Part shown: in pieces, positions 43,565-53,745 of the stretch
How positions within the stretch are numbered: the first letter of the stretch is position 1
Layout of the letters: every line of letters begins with the position of its first letter
Translations under genes and position numbers: made by a program
The notes under the pieces: model-generated
What the model saw: the letters and a program-made list of their open reading frames with translations, nothing else
What the model was told of the DNA's origin: nothing
The model's database searches: none
Source: Flavobacterium selenitireducens
GTDB taxonomy: Bacteria; Bacteroidota; Bacteroidia; Flavobacteriales; Flavobacteriaceae
Direction: 5' to 3'
Assembly (NCBI RefSeq): GCF_014748335.1
Contig: NZ_JAAVIY010000003.1
Span: forward strand, 62,001 to 126,000
Length of the DNA stretch: 64,000 bases

Positions 43565-44455
43565 ATGAAGGCGAATTATGCGTATTTTATTCCCGTCCTG
43601 CTTATTTTTTCGCTTACGACATTTTTCGCTTCGTGTTCCAACGATGAAAGCGAGCGCGACGAACCGATGTTGATCGTTAAATTCAAATTCGACCCTGAAC
43701 AACAGCGGCTTAACAATTTTGGGCAACCCGCCGGGATTCCATCCGGACACGCTACACAGACACCTGTTTTCCATTCCATATCGGCTCACTATTTCGAGTT
43801 GGCGCCTGATATGTACACGCAACTTGGGGACGGGGCGGTGTTATATCATGCTCCCGAAACTACTCAGGGCGGAACAAATGCGATTGATTTCAGCAAGGCC
43901 AAAATCGTTGCCGAAGGAGATGTTTTCCTGAAAATTCCGTTGCGGCAGGTCGCCTCGGGCAATTACAATTGGGTAAGGGTTTCGCTTTCGTACCAGAATT
44001 ACGGCATTCGGTTTTTGCAATCGGGCGTTGAATACGATGGCACTTTGGCGAGTTTTCTCGGTTTCGACACTTTTATCGGATCGCATTCGATAGGCAACAA
44101 CTTTTTTGATGTAAATGCCAACAAAAGCCAGGGCTATTGGGCATTTGCTCTCGACGGCTATCCGTATAGTTCCGAAGGCCAGGCTCCTGCAGGCGCCACG
44201 ACGGTTCCGAACCCGTTGGCGTCAACCTCGCCGGTTCCTTCAGGATCCTGTGTGGTGACAGGGAAATTCGGCAACGAACTTCAAATTAGCGGCAACGAAA
44301 CCAAGGACGTCGTGGTAACCCTTTCGCTATCGATAAACAAAAGTTTTGAGTGGCAGGAGGTCAATCAGGACGGCAAATTCGAACCTTCTGCTGGCGAAAA
44401 CGTGGTAGATATGGGATTGAGAGGGCTTATTCCTTCGTTTTCCGTTGGAAATTAG
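43565..44455 (+). CDS. Lipoprotein of unknown function
   Basis: A 296-residue lipoprotein (signal ending FFASC, Cys about residue 21). The mature part begins EPMLIVKFKFDPEQQRLNNFGQ and is beta-rich, with HYFELAPDMYTQLGDGAVLYHAPET and regular hydrophobic strands throughout. It has some resemblance in outline to MbnP-like extracellular proteins of Bacteroidota, but I cannot confirm that. The tail ends in NVVDMGLRGLIPSFSVGN. It is a single gene between mvaS and sdh. It is likely on the outer membrane or cell surface. Confidence 0.65.
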   Translation: MKANYAYFIPVLLIFSLTTFFASCSNDESERDEPMLIVKFKFDPEQQRLNNFGQPAGIPSGHATQTPVFHSISAHYFELAPDMYTQLGDGAVLYHAPETTQGGTNAIDFSKAKIVAEGDVFLKIPLRQVASGNYNWVRVSLSYQNYGIRFLQSGVEYDGTLASFLGFDTFIGSHSIGNNFFDVNANKSQGYWAFALDGYPYSSEGQAPAGATTVPNPLASTSPVPSGSCVVTGKFGNELQISGNETKDVVVTLSLSINKSFEWQEVNQDGKFEPSAGENVVDMGLRGLIPSFSVGN

Positions 44456-44524
44456 ACATACAACTTTCACGTTTTCAAAGTGTTTCAACTCAATTAAAAA
44501 CGATTATAAATAAACCGGAAAACA

Positions 44525-44555
44525 TTGTGCTATAACGCATTTAGCCGTATTTTTG
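44525..44555 (+). promoter_or_regulatory. Promoter of the sdh operon
   Basis: TTG (44525-44527), 20-base spacer, TATTTTTG (44548-44555). This excludes the in-frame GTG at 44553 as a start, because it lies in the -7 box. Confidence 0.75.
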
Positions 44556-44585
44556 TGTGATTTTTTAATAAATTACTCAAAATCT

Positions 44586-45452
44586 ATGGCTAATTCTGCA
44601 ATCCTGAAGTCGTCCCTTGCGAAAAAGTATTGGATGGCGCTTACGGGTTTATTTTTATGTCTGTTTCTCATCGGGCACTTGATTGGAAACCTCCAGCTTT
44701 TAAGTACCGAAAAATACGAGGCGGCTATGAGGTTCAACCAATATGCGTTGTTCATGACCTCTAATCCGGCGGTAAAGGCGCTGTCGTACGTGACTTATCT
44801 TTCCATCCTTTTTCACGCCATCGACGGAATCTGGCTTACCGTTCAGAACCGCAAGGCGCGCCCTATCGGATATGTGAAGAACAATCGATCGGCGAACACA
44901 ACCTGGGCATCGCGCAACATGGCACTGCTCGGATCATTGGTTTTGATTTTCATCGTCAGCCACATGGCTACGTTTTGGGGCCGTATGCATTACGACGCCA
45001 ACATGCCGCTTTACAAGGTTGAACTCAGTGCGATGGGACAAAAGCAATCGTTTTACAGAACGACGACCCAGCAATTCATTCCGGTCGACCAGGTCGCACC
45101 TAGTTTGGAAGAAGCCCATAAGACAGGTAAAGGCAAATACATCAAAAACCGCACGGAGCTTTACGACGCGAACGCCCAGATCAAGATCGCTGAGCTTTAC
45201 AAAGATCTCTATAAGATCACAGTCGATTTTTTCAAGCAGCCGACTTATGGCCTGTTGTACGTTATCCTGTATGTGATTTCGATGGCAGTTTTGGCTTTCC
45301 ACCTAAGCCACGGCTTTGCAAGCTCGTTCCAGAGTATGGGATGGAGCCATCCGAAATACAGTCCTTTCATCGATAAGTTCGGACTTGTTTTCTCGATCGT
45401 GACGTGCCTGTTGTTTGCGATCATCCCAGTTTACGTTTATTTCGTCCTTTAA
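44586..45452 (+). CDS. sdhC: Succinate dehydrogenase cytochrome b subunit (type B)
   Basis: A 288-residue five-helix diheme cytochrome b that anchors succinate:quinone reductase and passes electrons to menaquinone. Hydrophobic spans lie at about residues 15-37, 58-80, 108-130, 209-231 and 258-280, with likely heme-ligand His residues in LIGHLIGNLQLL, LFHAIDGIWL, IVSHMATFWG and LAFHLSHGFASS. A soluble insert of about 65 residues sits between helices 3 and 4, typical of Bacteroidota. ATG 44586 is chosen because the earlier GTG falls in the promoter. It leads the sdhCAB operon. Confidence 0.93.
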   Translation: MANSAILKSSLAKKYWMALTGLFLCLFLIGHLIGNLQLLSTEKYEAAMRFNQYALFMTSNPAVKALSYVTYLSILFHAIDGIWLTVQNRKARPIGYVKNNRSANTTWASRNMALLGSLVLIFIVSHMATFWGRMHYDANMPLYKVELSAMGQKQSFYRTTTQQFIPVDQVAPSLEEAHKTGKGKYIKNRTELYDANAQIKIAELYKDLYKITVDFFKQPTYGLLYVILYVISMAVLAFHLSHGFASSFQSMGWSHPKYSPFIDKFGLVFSIVTCLLFAIIPVYVYFVL

Positions 45453-45473
45453 TAATCAATACTCATAATCATT

Positions 45474-47483
45474 ATGAAGTTAGATTCCAAAATACCGGAA
45501 GGCCACATTTCTGAAAAGTGGACCAACCACAAAAATCACCTTAAGCTCGTCGCGCCGAACAACCGCCCGAAGATCGACGTCATCGTCGTAGGAACGGGAT
45601 TGGCAGGCGCTTCGGCAGCCGCATCGCTTGGCGAAATGGGTTACAACGTAAAATCGTTCTGTTTCCAGGATTCACCTCGTCGCGCTCACTCGATTGCAGC
45701 ACAAGGCGGAATCAACGCCGCGAAGAACTACCAAAACGACGGCGACAGTATTTACCGCTTGTTTTACGATACCATCAAAGGAGGCGACTACCGTGCGCGT
45801 GAAGCGAACGTTCACCGCCTGGCGGAAGTTTCCGGAAACATCATCGACCAATGCGTCGCTCAAGGTGTTCCGTTTGCACGCGATTACGGCGGGATGCTCG
45901 ACAACCGTTCTTTTGGAGGAACGCAGGTCCAAAGAACATTTTATGCCGCAGGTCAAACCGGGCAACAATTGTTGCTTGGCGCATATTCTGCACTTTCGCG
46001 CCAAATCGGTCAAGGAAACGTGCAGCAGTTCAACCGACACGAAATGCTCGACATCGTAAAGGTCGATGGTAAAGCGCGCGGTATCATCGCTCGCAACCTT
46101 GTTACCGGCGAAATCGAGAGACATTCTGCCCACGCTGTCATTATCGCTTCCGGCGGATACGGAAATGTCTATTTCCTTTCGACGAATGCGATGGGATCGA
46201 ATGTTTCCGCGGGTTGGAAAATCCACAAGAAAGGCGCTGCGTTCGCAAATCCTTGCTATGTCCAGATCCACCCGACGTGTATTCCGGTCCACGGGACGAA
46301 CCAATCGAAACTGACGTTGATGTCGGAATCATTGCGTAACTCAGGCCGAATCTGGGTTCCGAAGAAAAAAGAAGATGCCGAAGCGATTCGCGCCGGGAAA
46401 CTGAAGCCGACACAAATCGCGGAAGAAGATAGAGATTACTACCTCGAAAGACGCTATCCTGCGTTTGGAAACCTCGTTCCTCGCGACGTAGCGTCCCGCG
46501 CTGCCAAAGAGCGTTGCGATGAAGGTTACGGAATCGAAGCCAACGACACCAACGAAGGCGTTTACCTCGACTTCGCGTCCGAAATCACGAGCAAAGGTAG
46601 ACAAGCGGCATTGGTCGCCGGAGACCACAATCCATCCGAGGCTAAAATCCAGGAACTTGGCAAGAAATGGATAGAGGAAAAATACGGCAACCTTTTCCAG
46701 ATGTACCAAAAAATCACCGACGAAAACCCATACGAAACGCCAATGAAAATCTATCCGGCCGTTCACTATACGATGGGTGGCGTTTGGGTTGATTATAATC
46801 TGCAATCAACGATTCCGGGATGTTTCGTTGCCGGAGAAGCGAATTTCTCCGATCACGGAGCGAACCGACTCGGAGCATCGGCTTTGATGCAAGGTCTGGC
46901 TGACGGATATTTCGTATTGCCTTACACGGTGTCTGATTATCTGGCGAACGAGATCCGAACCGGGAAAATTTCGACTCAATCTGCGGAATTTGACGAAGCC
47001 GAACGGGAAGTACGTGCTCAAATCGACAAGTTCCTCAACAATAACGGGACAAAATCAGTAGATTATTTCCACAAGCAACTTGGGAATATCATGTGGAACA
47101 AGGTCGGAATGGGACGCAACGCCCAAGGCCTATCCGAAGCGGTAAAGGAAATTGACGCCTTGAGAGCGGAATTCCACCGCGACGTCTATGTTCCGGGAAG
47201 CGCGAACGAAATGAACACCGAATTGGAGAAGGCGCTTCGCGTAGCTGACTTCATGGAACTTGGCCAGCTCATGGCAATGGACGCGCTACAACGCAATGAA
47301 TCCTGTGGCGGGCATTTCCGCGAAGAATACCAGGATTCAGAAGGGGAAACCCTGCGCGATGACGAAAACTTCAAGTTCGTCGGAGCCTGGGAATACAATG
47401 GCCCAGACATCAATCAGGAAATTCTCAACAAAGAAGACCTGAATTACGAATTCATCAAGATAGCCGCACGTAACTACAAATAA
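45474..47483 (+). CDS. sdhA: Succinate dehydrogenase/fumarate reductase flavoprotein subunit
   Basis: A 669-residue catalytic subunit with covalently bound FAD. The FAD-binding [19 protein letters not shown] is near residue 40. The FAD-attachment His is in [17 protein letters not shown]. Substrate-binding and catalytic segments include [21 protein letters not shown] and [16 protein letters not shown]. It is the second gene of the operon, 21 bases after sdhC and 10 before sdhB. Length is typical of the type B enzyme of Bacteroidota. Confidence 0.97.
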   Translation: MKLDSKIPEGHISEKWTNHKNHLKLVAPNNRPKIDVIVVGTGLAGASAAASLGEMGYNVKSFCFQDSPRRAHSIAAQGGINAAKNYQNDGDSIYRLFYDTIKGGDYRAREANVHRLAEVSGNIIDQCVAQGVPFARDYGGMLDNRSFGGTQVQRTFYAAGQTGQQLLLGAYSALSRQIGQGNVQQFNRHEMLDIVKVDGKARGIIARNLVTGEIERHSAHAVIIASGGYGNVYFLSTNAMGSNVSAGWKIHKKGAAFANPCYVQIHPTCIPVHGTNQSKLTLMSESLRNSGRIWVPKKKEDAEAIRAGKLKPTQIAEEDRDYYLERRYPAFGNLVPRDVASRAAKERCDEGYGIEANDTNEGVYLDFASEITSKGRQAALVAGDHNPSEAKIQELGKKWIEEKYGNLFQMYQKITDENPYETPMKIYPAVHYTMGGVWVDYNLQSTIPGCFVAGEANFSDHGANRLGASALMQGLADGYFVLPYTVSDYLANEIRTGKISTQSAEFDEAEREVRAQIDKFLNNNGTKSVDYFHKQLGNIMWNKVGMGRNAQGLSEAVKEIDALRAEFHRDVYVPGSANEMNTELEKALRVADFMELGQLMAMDALQRNESCGGHFREEYQDSEGETLRDDENFKFVGAWEYNGPDINQEILNKEDLNYEFIKIAARNYK

Positions 47484-47493
47484 AATCTGCGAA

Positions 47494-48252
47494 ATGGCAA
47501 CTAAATTCATCAATATAAACCTAAAGGTTTGGCGTCAGAAAGATGCCAAGGCGAAAGGACAAATGGAAACCTACAAGCTCGACAAAGTGTCGACCGACAG
47601 CTCTTTCCTGGAAATGCTCGACCAATTGAACGAACAGTTGATCAACGAGCGCAAAGAGCCCATCGCTTTCGATCACGATTGTCGCGAAGGAATTTGCGGA
47701 GCATGCTCGCTTTACATCAACGGACGCGCTCACGGGCCAGATCGTTTCATCACGACCTGTCAGCTGCACATGCGCTCGTTCAAGGACGGAGAAACGATTT
47801 TTATTGAACCATGGCGTTCCAAGGCGTTCCCGGTAATCAAGGATTTGGTCGTCGACAGATCGTCGTTCGACAGGATTCAGCAAGCCGGTGGTTTTGTTTC
47901 GGTAAACACATCCGGAAACACGATCGATGCCAACGCTACGCCAATCAACAAGGCAGACGCAGATCGTTCGTTCGAGGCAGCGGCCTGTATCGGTTGCGGC
48001 GCCTGCGTGGCGAGTTGTAAGAACGGTTCGGCCATGTTGTTCGTCGGTGCGAAAGTTTCCCAGTATGCGTTGCTTCCCCAAGGCAAGATCGAAGCGCACG
48101 ACCGTGTTTTGAACATGGTGCGCCAAATGGATGAGGAAGGGTTCGGAAACTGTACGAATACGGGCGCTTGCGAAATCGAATGTCCAAAGGGAATTTCGCT
48201 TGAAAATATCGCCAGGATGAACCGCGAATATCTGACGGCTTCAATGAGCTAA
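47494..48252 (+). CDS. sdhB: Succinate dehydrogenase iron-sulfur subunit
   Basis: A 252-residue electron-transfer subunit. The [2Fe-2S] cysteines are in [18 protein letters not shown] plus a later Cys (FITTCQLH). The [4Fe-4S] and [3Fe-4S] clusters are bound by [11 protein letters not shown] and [15 protein letters not shown]. All cluster ligands are present. It closes the operon and is followed by a hairpin terminator. Confidence 0.97.
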   Translation: MATKFININLKVWRQKDAKAKGQMETYKLDKVSTDSSFLEMLDQLNEQLINERKEPIAFDHDCREGICGACSLYINGRAHGPDRFITTCQLHMRSFKDGETIFIEPWRSKAFPVIKDLVVDRSSFDRIQQAGGFVSVNTSGNTIDANATPINKADADRSFEAAACIGCGACVASCKNGSAMLFVGAKVSQYALLPQGKIEAHDRVLNMVRQMDEEGFGNCTNTGACEIECPKGISLENIARMNREYLTASMS

Positions 48253-48271
48253 CATCATTTATTTTAATATG

Positions 48272-48298
48272 AAACGCACTCTTTACGGGTGCGTTTTT
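48272..48298 (+). terminator. Terminator of the sdh operon
   Basis: AAACGCAC (48272-48279) and GTGCGTTT (48289-48296) around a 9-base loop, followed by a T-run. Confidence 0.8.
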
Positions 48299-48363
48299 CG
48301 TTTGGGTCTTTTGGGCGTTGCGCCGGAGTCGACATTCGTTTTCGATCTCGTTTTGCGCCGGCG

Positions 48364-48450
48364 CCGGGCTATCCGCTGCAATCTTTTGGAACCTCAAAGG
48401 TTCGTCAAACCTTTGAGGTTTATCAAAAGGATTTCCGCTGCTATCCCTAA
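48364..48450. repeat. Intergenic repeat element with perfect 13-bp palindrome
   Basis: The segment runs CCGGGCTATCCGCTGCAATC (48364-48383), then a palindrome of AACCTCAAAGGTT (48390-48402) with its exact complement at 48408-48420, then AAAAGGATTTCCGCTGCTAT (48425-48444). The two CCGCTGC-bearing flanks mirror each other around the palindrome. I recall such flank words from flavobacterial intergenic repeats. It lies between sdhB and the GH92 gene, and no protein is encoded. Confidence 0.6.
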
Positions 48451-48494
48451 CGCAATCGTTTTCGAATTTCTATCTTTGACCAAACAACGCCATC

Positions 48495-51326
48495 ATGAAC
48501 TTTTGGATTTCCCTTCTTTTACTGTCCGTATCAACCGCTTCCCTTTCCCAGAATCTCCACAAACACGTCAATCCACTAATAGGAACCGGCGGCCATGGCC
48601 ACACTTTTCCCGGTGCTACGGCTCCGTTCGGCATGGTGCAATTGTCGCCCGATACGCGAATTGACGGCAGTTGGGACGGTTGCGGCGGTTATCATTATTC
48701 AGACTCCGTCATTTACGGGTTTTCGCACACACATTTAAGCGGCACCGGCGTTTCAGACTATGGCGACATCATGCTAATGCCAACTATGGGCGAACCGTCG
48801 TTGCGACACGAATCGTATTCTTCGGCGTTTTCCCACCAAAACGAGTCGGTTTCTGCAGGCTATTATGCCGTAAAACTGGACAAATTCGGGATTGAGGCAA
48901 AACTGACAACGTCCACACGCGTCGGTTTCCATCAATACAAATTCCCGAAAGCGGGTCAGGCGAACATCATCCTCGACCTTAACCATCGCGACTTGCTGCT
49001 CACGGGCGAAGTCCGTATCATCAATGAAAAGACAATTGAGGTTTTTCGCAATAGTTCCGCTTGGGCAACAGACCAGAAAATTTGGGCACGCATCTCTTTC
49101 GATCGCGCGATGAACATCACGAAAATCGAAAACAATGCGTTTGCGCCGGCCAAACCCAGCGACAAGACGTTCGCGGGAAGCTTGCTCAAGCTTGCGTTCT
49201 CGGCAAATGTAAAAACAGGGGAAACCATCAAAGTCAAAGTCGCGCTTTCGCCCACCGGTTATGATGGCGCCCAGAAAAATATGTCCGAAATTCCGGGTTG
49301 GGACTTCGATAAAGCAAAATCTGATGTCGAGCTTCTTTGGGACAAGGAACTTTCCAAAATCGTGATTTCCCAGAAGGATAACGATAAATTGGCGGTTTTC
49401 TACACGGCTTTGTATCACACGATGATCCAACCTAACATTGCCCAGGATGTCGATCGCAAATACCGTGGCCGGGACGATCAGATCCATACCGCCGACGGCT
49501 TCGACTATTACACGGTTTTTTCACTTTGGGATACTTTTCGCGCCGCTCATCCGTTGTACACGCTTATCGACAAGAAGCGCACCGCTGATTTTATCAACAC
49601 GTTCCTCAAGCAATACGAGCAAGGCGGCCGTTTGCCGGTTTGGGAATTCGCATCGAACGAGACCGATTGCATGATCGGTTACCATTCGGTTTCGGTTATG
49701 GCCGACGCCATGTCCAAACGCATAAAAGGCTTCGACTACGAAAAAGCGTTCGAGGCGGCAAAACACAGCGCTATGCTCGATCATTTGGGCTTGTCGGCTT
49801 ATAAAAAGAACGGGTTTATCTCGATGGATGACGAACATGAAAGTGTTTCCAAAACCGTAGAATATTCGTACGACGACTGGTGCATCGCGCAAATGGCGAA
49901 AATGCTTGGAAAACAAGAAGATTACGCGTATTTCATGAAGCGTTCCCAAAATTGGAAAAACGTGTTCGATCCGGAAACGAAACACATGCGTCCCAAGAAG
50001 AACGGCGGATGGGACAAGCCGTTTGACGCGCGCGAAGTCAACAACAATTTCACCGAAGGCAATTCGTGGCATTATACATTCTTCGCTCCACAGGATATTC
50101 CGGGTATGATCAACGCTTTCGGCGGAAAGGAATCGTTCGCGGCAAAACTGGACGAAATGTTCGCTGCCCCGGCTGAAACCACCGGGCGTGACCAGGCTGA
50201 TATTACTGGATTGATCGGGCAATATGCACAAGGAAACGAGCCGAGCCATCACATGGTTTATCTGTACAATTACGTCGGGAAGCCGGAAAAGACAAATGAA
50301 AAGGTTCATTTCATACTCGAAAATTTCTATAAAAATGCTCCGGACGGACTTATCGGAAACGAAGACTGCGGCCAAATGAGCGCTTGGTATGTGTTGAGTT
50401 CGCTCGGAATATATTCGGTAACGCCCGGCTCCGGCTATTTGTGGTCGACGGCGACTCCGTTTTTCGAGCGTGCCGTCGTGGCCCAGGAAGGTGAGAGCGA
50501 AATCGTGATCGACAGGAAAGATCCTAATATAAACCGGACGGCTTTGGGAGTCACACCGAAAATCGCCGCTCAAGGTTTGGAATATACGTTCGGCGTGCCA
50601 AAGGAGAATTTAATAACCGTCGTTCCAAGCGTCGAGGCCAGTGGAAAATCGTTCAAAACAGCGATGACGATTTCCTTTTCGGAAAACGGTTCGCAAATAT
50701 TCTATCGCGTCTGGGCGCAAAACCGAAACGGGAAAAAGCCGGATTTCAAGGCATTCAAGTCCGATTTCGCAATAAAACAGTCGTCCTTTGTCGAGTTTTT
50801 TGCGATTGCAAACGGGAAGTCAAGCGACACGGTTTCCGCTTCATTTTTTAAAAAGCCAAACGATTTTACAATTGATACGAAATCAAAATACAATCCGCAA
50901 TACCACGCCGGCGGGAATGAAGGGCTGATAGACGGCATTTTTGGTTCCGAAAACTGGCGCAAAGGCGATTGGCAAGGTTATCAAGGTCAGGATTTCGAAG
51001 CCACGATCGATATGAAAAAGCCAAAGAAAATATCGAGGATCAGTGCGCGTTTTCTTCAGGATTCGCGTGCCTGGATCGTAATGCCGACAAAAGTGGAATA
51101 TTTCGTTTCGGACGACAACGTCAATTTTAAATTGGTCAAAACGGTAACGAACGAAATGGATGCGAAAAATACGGACGTAAAAATTGGGAATTTCGCTTCG
51201 GAGTTCGCCCCGATATCCGCGAAATATGTAAAAGTCAAAGCATACAATTTCGGTAAATTGCCCGAATGGCATCAAGGCGTCGGCGGAGATGCATATATTT
51301 TTACGGACGAAATCACAATCGAATAA
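48495..51326 (+). CDS. Glycoside hydrolase family 92 alpha-mannosidase (exported)
   Basis: A 943-residue exported enzyme that trims terminal alpha-1,2-linked mannose (GH92), probably in the periplasm or at the surface. The signal peptide covers residues 1-19. The N-terminal domain carries VNPLIGTGGHGHTFPGA, PFGMVQLSPDTR and FSHTHLSGTG. The (alpha/alpha)6 catalytic domain has GGRLPVWEFASNETDCMIG and GNEDCGQMSAWYVLSSLGI. After about residue 750 is an added beta-sandwich: GLIDGIFGSENWRKGDWQGYQGQDFEA, then SRISARFLQDSRAWI, resembling an F5/8-type carbohydrate-binding module. It overlaps the next gene by one base (TAATG). Confidence 0.95.
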   Translation: MNFWISLLLLSVSTASLSQNLHKHVNPLIGTGGHGHTFPGATAPFGMVQLSPDTRIDGSWDGCGGYHYSDSVIYGFSHTHLSGTGVSDYGDIMLMPTMGEPSLRHESYSSAFSHQNESVSAGYYAVKLDKFGIEAKLTTSTRVGFHQYKFPKAGQANIILDLNHRDLLLTGEVRIINEKTIEVFRNSSAWATDQKIWARISFDRAMNITKIENNAFAPAKPSDKTFAGSLLKLAFSANVKTGETIKVKVALSPTGYDGAQKNMSEIPGWDFDKAKSDVELLWDKELSKIVISQKDNDKLAVFYTALYHTMIQPNIAQDVDRKYRGRDDQIHTADGFDYYTVFSLWDTFRAAHPLYTLIDKKRTADFINTFLKQYEQGGRLPVWEFASNETDCMIGYHSVSVMADAMSKRIKGFDYEKAFEAAKHSAMLDHLGLSAYKKNGFISMDDEHESVSKTVEYSYDDWCIAQMAKMLGKQEDYAYFMKRSQNWKNVFDPETKHMRPKKNGGWDKPFDAREVNNNFTEGNSWHYTFFAPQDIPGMINAFGGKESFAAKLDEMFAAPAETTGRDQADITGLIGQYAQGNEPSHHMVYLYNYVGKPEKTNEKVHFILENFYKNAPDGLIGNEDCGQMSAWYVLSSLGIYSVTPGSGYLWSTATPFFERAVVAQEGESEIVIDRKDPNINRTALGVTPKIAAQGLEYTFGVPKENLITVVPSVEASGKSFKTAMTISFSENGSQIFYRVWAQNRNGKKPDFKAFKSDFAIKQSSFVEFFAIANGKSSDTVSASFFKKPNDFTIDTKSKYNPQYHAGGNEGLIDGIFGSENWRKGDWQGYQGQDFEATIDMKKPKKISRISARFLQDSRAWIVMPTKVEYFVSDDNVNFKLVKTVTNEMDAKNTDVKIGNFASEFAPISAKYVKVKAYNFGKLPEWHQGVGGDAYIFTDEITIE

Positions 51327-52102
51327 TGCAGAACACGTTAAAAATTGCACTTGTCCAGACCGAGATTGTCTGGCAGGATCCCGACTCGAACCGGGCGTTG
51401 CTATACGATAAAATCGATCCAATTGCAGATGACCTGGACATCATCGTACTTCCCGAGATGTTTGCGACCGGATTCACGATGTCGCCGTCGGAATGTGCCG
51501 AAACCATGAACGGGCCTACGATAACGTGGATGAAGGATTTGGCAGCGAAGAAAAACAGTGCGGTAGTAGGCAGTCTCGCCATTGAGGACGAGGGACTTTA
51601 TTTCAATCGCTTGCTTTTCGTGCAGCCCGACGGGGAAATTTCGATTTACGACAAGCGCCATTTATTTTCACTCGCCGGCGAAGACGAGATTTATACCGCT
51701 GGAAATGCTAAATTAATATTGACGTTCAGGGGATTCCGGATTTGCCCGCTGATCTGCTACGACCTGCGCTTTCCGGCATTTTCGCGAAACAACGAAGACT
51801 TCGATCTCATGATTTACGTTGCAAACTGGCCGAAAACCCGTATTGTAGCCTGGGACGCGTTGTTGAAGGCGAGGGCGATTGAAAATATGTGTTACGTCGC
51901 GGCTGTCAATAGAATAGGCGAAGATCAAAACGGTCATTTCTATCCCGGACATTCCCAAGGATTGGATTTTCTTGGCGAAATGCTCGTTTCCTCTTGGGAA
52001 AATGAAGGCATATTCGTACTTACTATCGATAAGGAAAGCTTGACCGAAACGCGCGATAAATTAGGTTTTTTGCGCGATCGCGATGTCGTTACGGTAAGCT
52101 GA
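51326..52102 (+). CDS. Nitrilase-superfamily amidase, omega-amidase-like
   Basis: A 258-residue carbon-nitrogen hydrolase. The Glu-Lys-Cys triad is complete: Glu44 (VLPEMFATGF), Lys110 (YDKRHLF) and Cys144 (LICYDLRFPAF). The ending and the DLRFP context are those of the omega-amidase/Nit2-like group, which convert alpha-ketoglutaramate or similar compounds in glutamine and methionine salvage. ATG 51326 is chosen because it overlaps the GH92 stop by one base and gives the standard N-terminus MQNTLKIALVQTEI. The last 14 bases overlap a convergent gene. Confidence 0.88.
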   Translation: MQNTLKIALVQTEIVWQDPDSNRALLYDKIDPIADDLDIIVLPEMFATGFTMSPSECAETMNGPTITWMKDLAAKKNSAVVGSLAIEDEGLYFNRLLFVQPDGEISIYDKRHLFSLAGEDEIYTAGNAKLILTFRGFRICPLICYDLRFPAFSRNNEDFDLMIYVANWPKTRIVAWDALLKARAIENMCYVAAVNRIGEDQNGHFYPGHSQGLDFLGEMLVSSWENEGIFVLTIDKESLTETRDKLGFLRDRDVVTVS

Positions 52103-53675
52103 ACGGCTGGTCGACATCCCAATTGGCGCGTACCTCTATCTCTTTTGCAAAATAAATCACCTCTTCAGCTTGTCGCTTTTCGAGATAGTTTCCGGCGTCC
52201 CACTGTTTGTTTCTGTTGTCGTCGTAAATGATGCGCAACGTGTACTTGGCGGGATCGATCGCATTGAAGTCTATCGTCGTTGCCGATTCTGTGTATTCCG
52301 TGTATTTGACGGCGCCTTTTGCATCGGCGAGTTCTACGATGACAGGAAATTTTTTGGCATTCTCGAGCGTGATCCTCAGGTTGCCGTAATCGGAAACGTT
52401 CTTGGTTGACAACTTGTAGGTCAGCGTGTCATTTTCGGAGTCGTAAAAGTCCGTTAGCGCCCCGGGAAGCATTTGTATTGTGTATTTTTCGACGGGATTT
52501 TTTTGGAAGTCGACCTCGAGCAACCGTTTGAATTCGTCGTATCTCGTCGTAAATCTTACCGCGGAATCCTTTGTGGTCACCGAGATTTTTGATTCGTCTA
52601 TTTTAGACAAGGGAATGCTAGGCTCGAGCCCGAAACTTCCCCTCAATGGCAATGTTCCGGTCTGTTTTGGCGAAAAGCTCAGCGTGTCTTTTTTCTGCGC
52701 CTTTATCTTGATCCAGTTTTCTGATCTAAAATTGTCTTTTTCAAGCATTACCTGTAGGGAATCGGCTTTGATACGCGGGAACCAAATGTTGACGGAATCT
52801 TTGTCGGGAACGCTGGTTATGGCCGTTTTAAGGATTTCGCTCCCATTTTTTACCGTCGCTTTCAGGTCTTTCGGATCGCCTTCGTAACCGACAAGAAATT
52901 TGTGACCGGCATCCAGACTGGGGCGCAACGCCTTAAACGGAACCGCTTCTTTAAAAAGCTCAAGTTCGAAAAGCGTGTTCGTCGGAACGGTAATGAATTC
53001 CTTGTGAAACGCTATTTTGTCGGACTTTGGATCGTATTTATTATTGTTGTTGTCTTTTAATGCAATCAACAGGTATTTGCCAGCCTTGATGTTTTCGATT
53101 TTCCAGAGTGTCAGGCTGTCGAGCGTATTGGTGATATAGCGCGGCGGCTGCTTGTAGATGATGGAATCCGTGAAAGTACTGTCTATCGGATAAAGCATGA
53201 CCGAGACGAAATTGTCCGGCTTTTTGGCAATGGCATCGCGTATGCGACCGCCAACCTGAAGTGAATCGATATAATCTCCCGTCGAAAATACGTATCGGAA
53301 CTGCGAATACGGATTTCCTTCGTTATTGTCCTGCAAACTTTGCCCGAAATTAAAGCTGTACGTGGTATTCGGAAGCAAAGTATCCTTAATTGTTATCGTA
53401 AAGGTCTTCGCAGCCGTTTGAGGCATGATCATCGGCTCGTTCTTTAGAGGAGGAGACACTATAAGTTGTTTGTTGATGTCCTTCATCTTCACATATTCAT
53501 CGAAAACCAGCTTGAAACTTTTGCCTTTGAAATTCTTTGAATAGTTTTCAGGGATGCTCTGCAAAAGCGTCGGCGGAATGGTGTCCTTGAGCCCGCCGGT
53601 AATCGTGCCGCGCTTGGCGCAACCCACGTTGACGAGAAGAATCAATAAGGCGAGATATGTAAAGAGTTTTTTCAA
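52089..53675 (-). CDS. Ig-like domain lipoprotein
   Basis: A 528-residue lipoprotein of the flavobacterial Ig-like (Big_5) type: after the lipobox (LLVNVGC) comes GTITGGLKDTIPPTLLQSIPENYSKNFKG, the standard opening of a bacterial Ig-like domain with the KxFxLVFDEYVK strand, then further beta-sandwich repeats to the end. I place the start at TTG 53675, giving signal MKKLFTYLALLILLVNVGC. The frame is open further upstream, but that part overlaps the comF gene end and has no signal character. It is likely outer-membrane anchored. It converges with the omega-amidase gene with a 14-base overlap. Confidence 0.75.
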   Translation of the reverse strand: MKKLFTYLALLILLVNVGCAKRGTITGGLKDTIPPTLLQSIPENYSKNFKGKSFKLVFDEYVKMKDINKQLIVSPPLKNEPMIMPQTAAKTFTITIKDTLLPNTTYSFNFGQSLQDNNEGNPYSQFRYVFSTGDYIDSLQVGGRIRDAIAKKPDNFVSVMLYPIDSTFTDSIIYKQPPRYITNTLDSLTLWKIENIKAGKYLLIALKDNNNNKYDPKSDKIAFHKEFITVPTNTLFELELFKEAVPFKALRPSLDAGHKFLVGYEGDPKDLKATVKNGSEILKTAITSVPDKDSVNIWFPRIKADSLQVMLEKDNFRSENWIKIKAQKKDTLSFSPKQTGTLPLRGSFGLEPSIPLSKIDESKISVTTKDSAVRFTTRYDEFKRLLEVDFQKNPVEKYTIQMLPGALTDFYDSENDTLTYKLSTKNVSDYGNLRITLENAKKFPVIVELADAKGAVKYTEYTESATTIDFNAIDPAKYTLRIIYDDNRNKQWDAGNYLEKRQAEEVIYFAKEIEVRANWDVDQPFSLP

Positions 53676-53745
53676 CTGAAAATCAGGTTTTCGATGCACA
53701 AAATAACGATTATAATTTTTGGCAGTAAAATGTTTTTTGACGGAA

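Noticed and set aside
49521-50573. Long minus-strand open frame opposite the GH92 gene
   Set aside because: Shadow frame; low-complexity residues and no domain.
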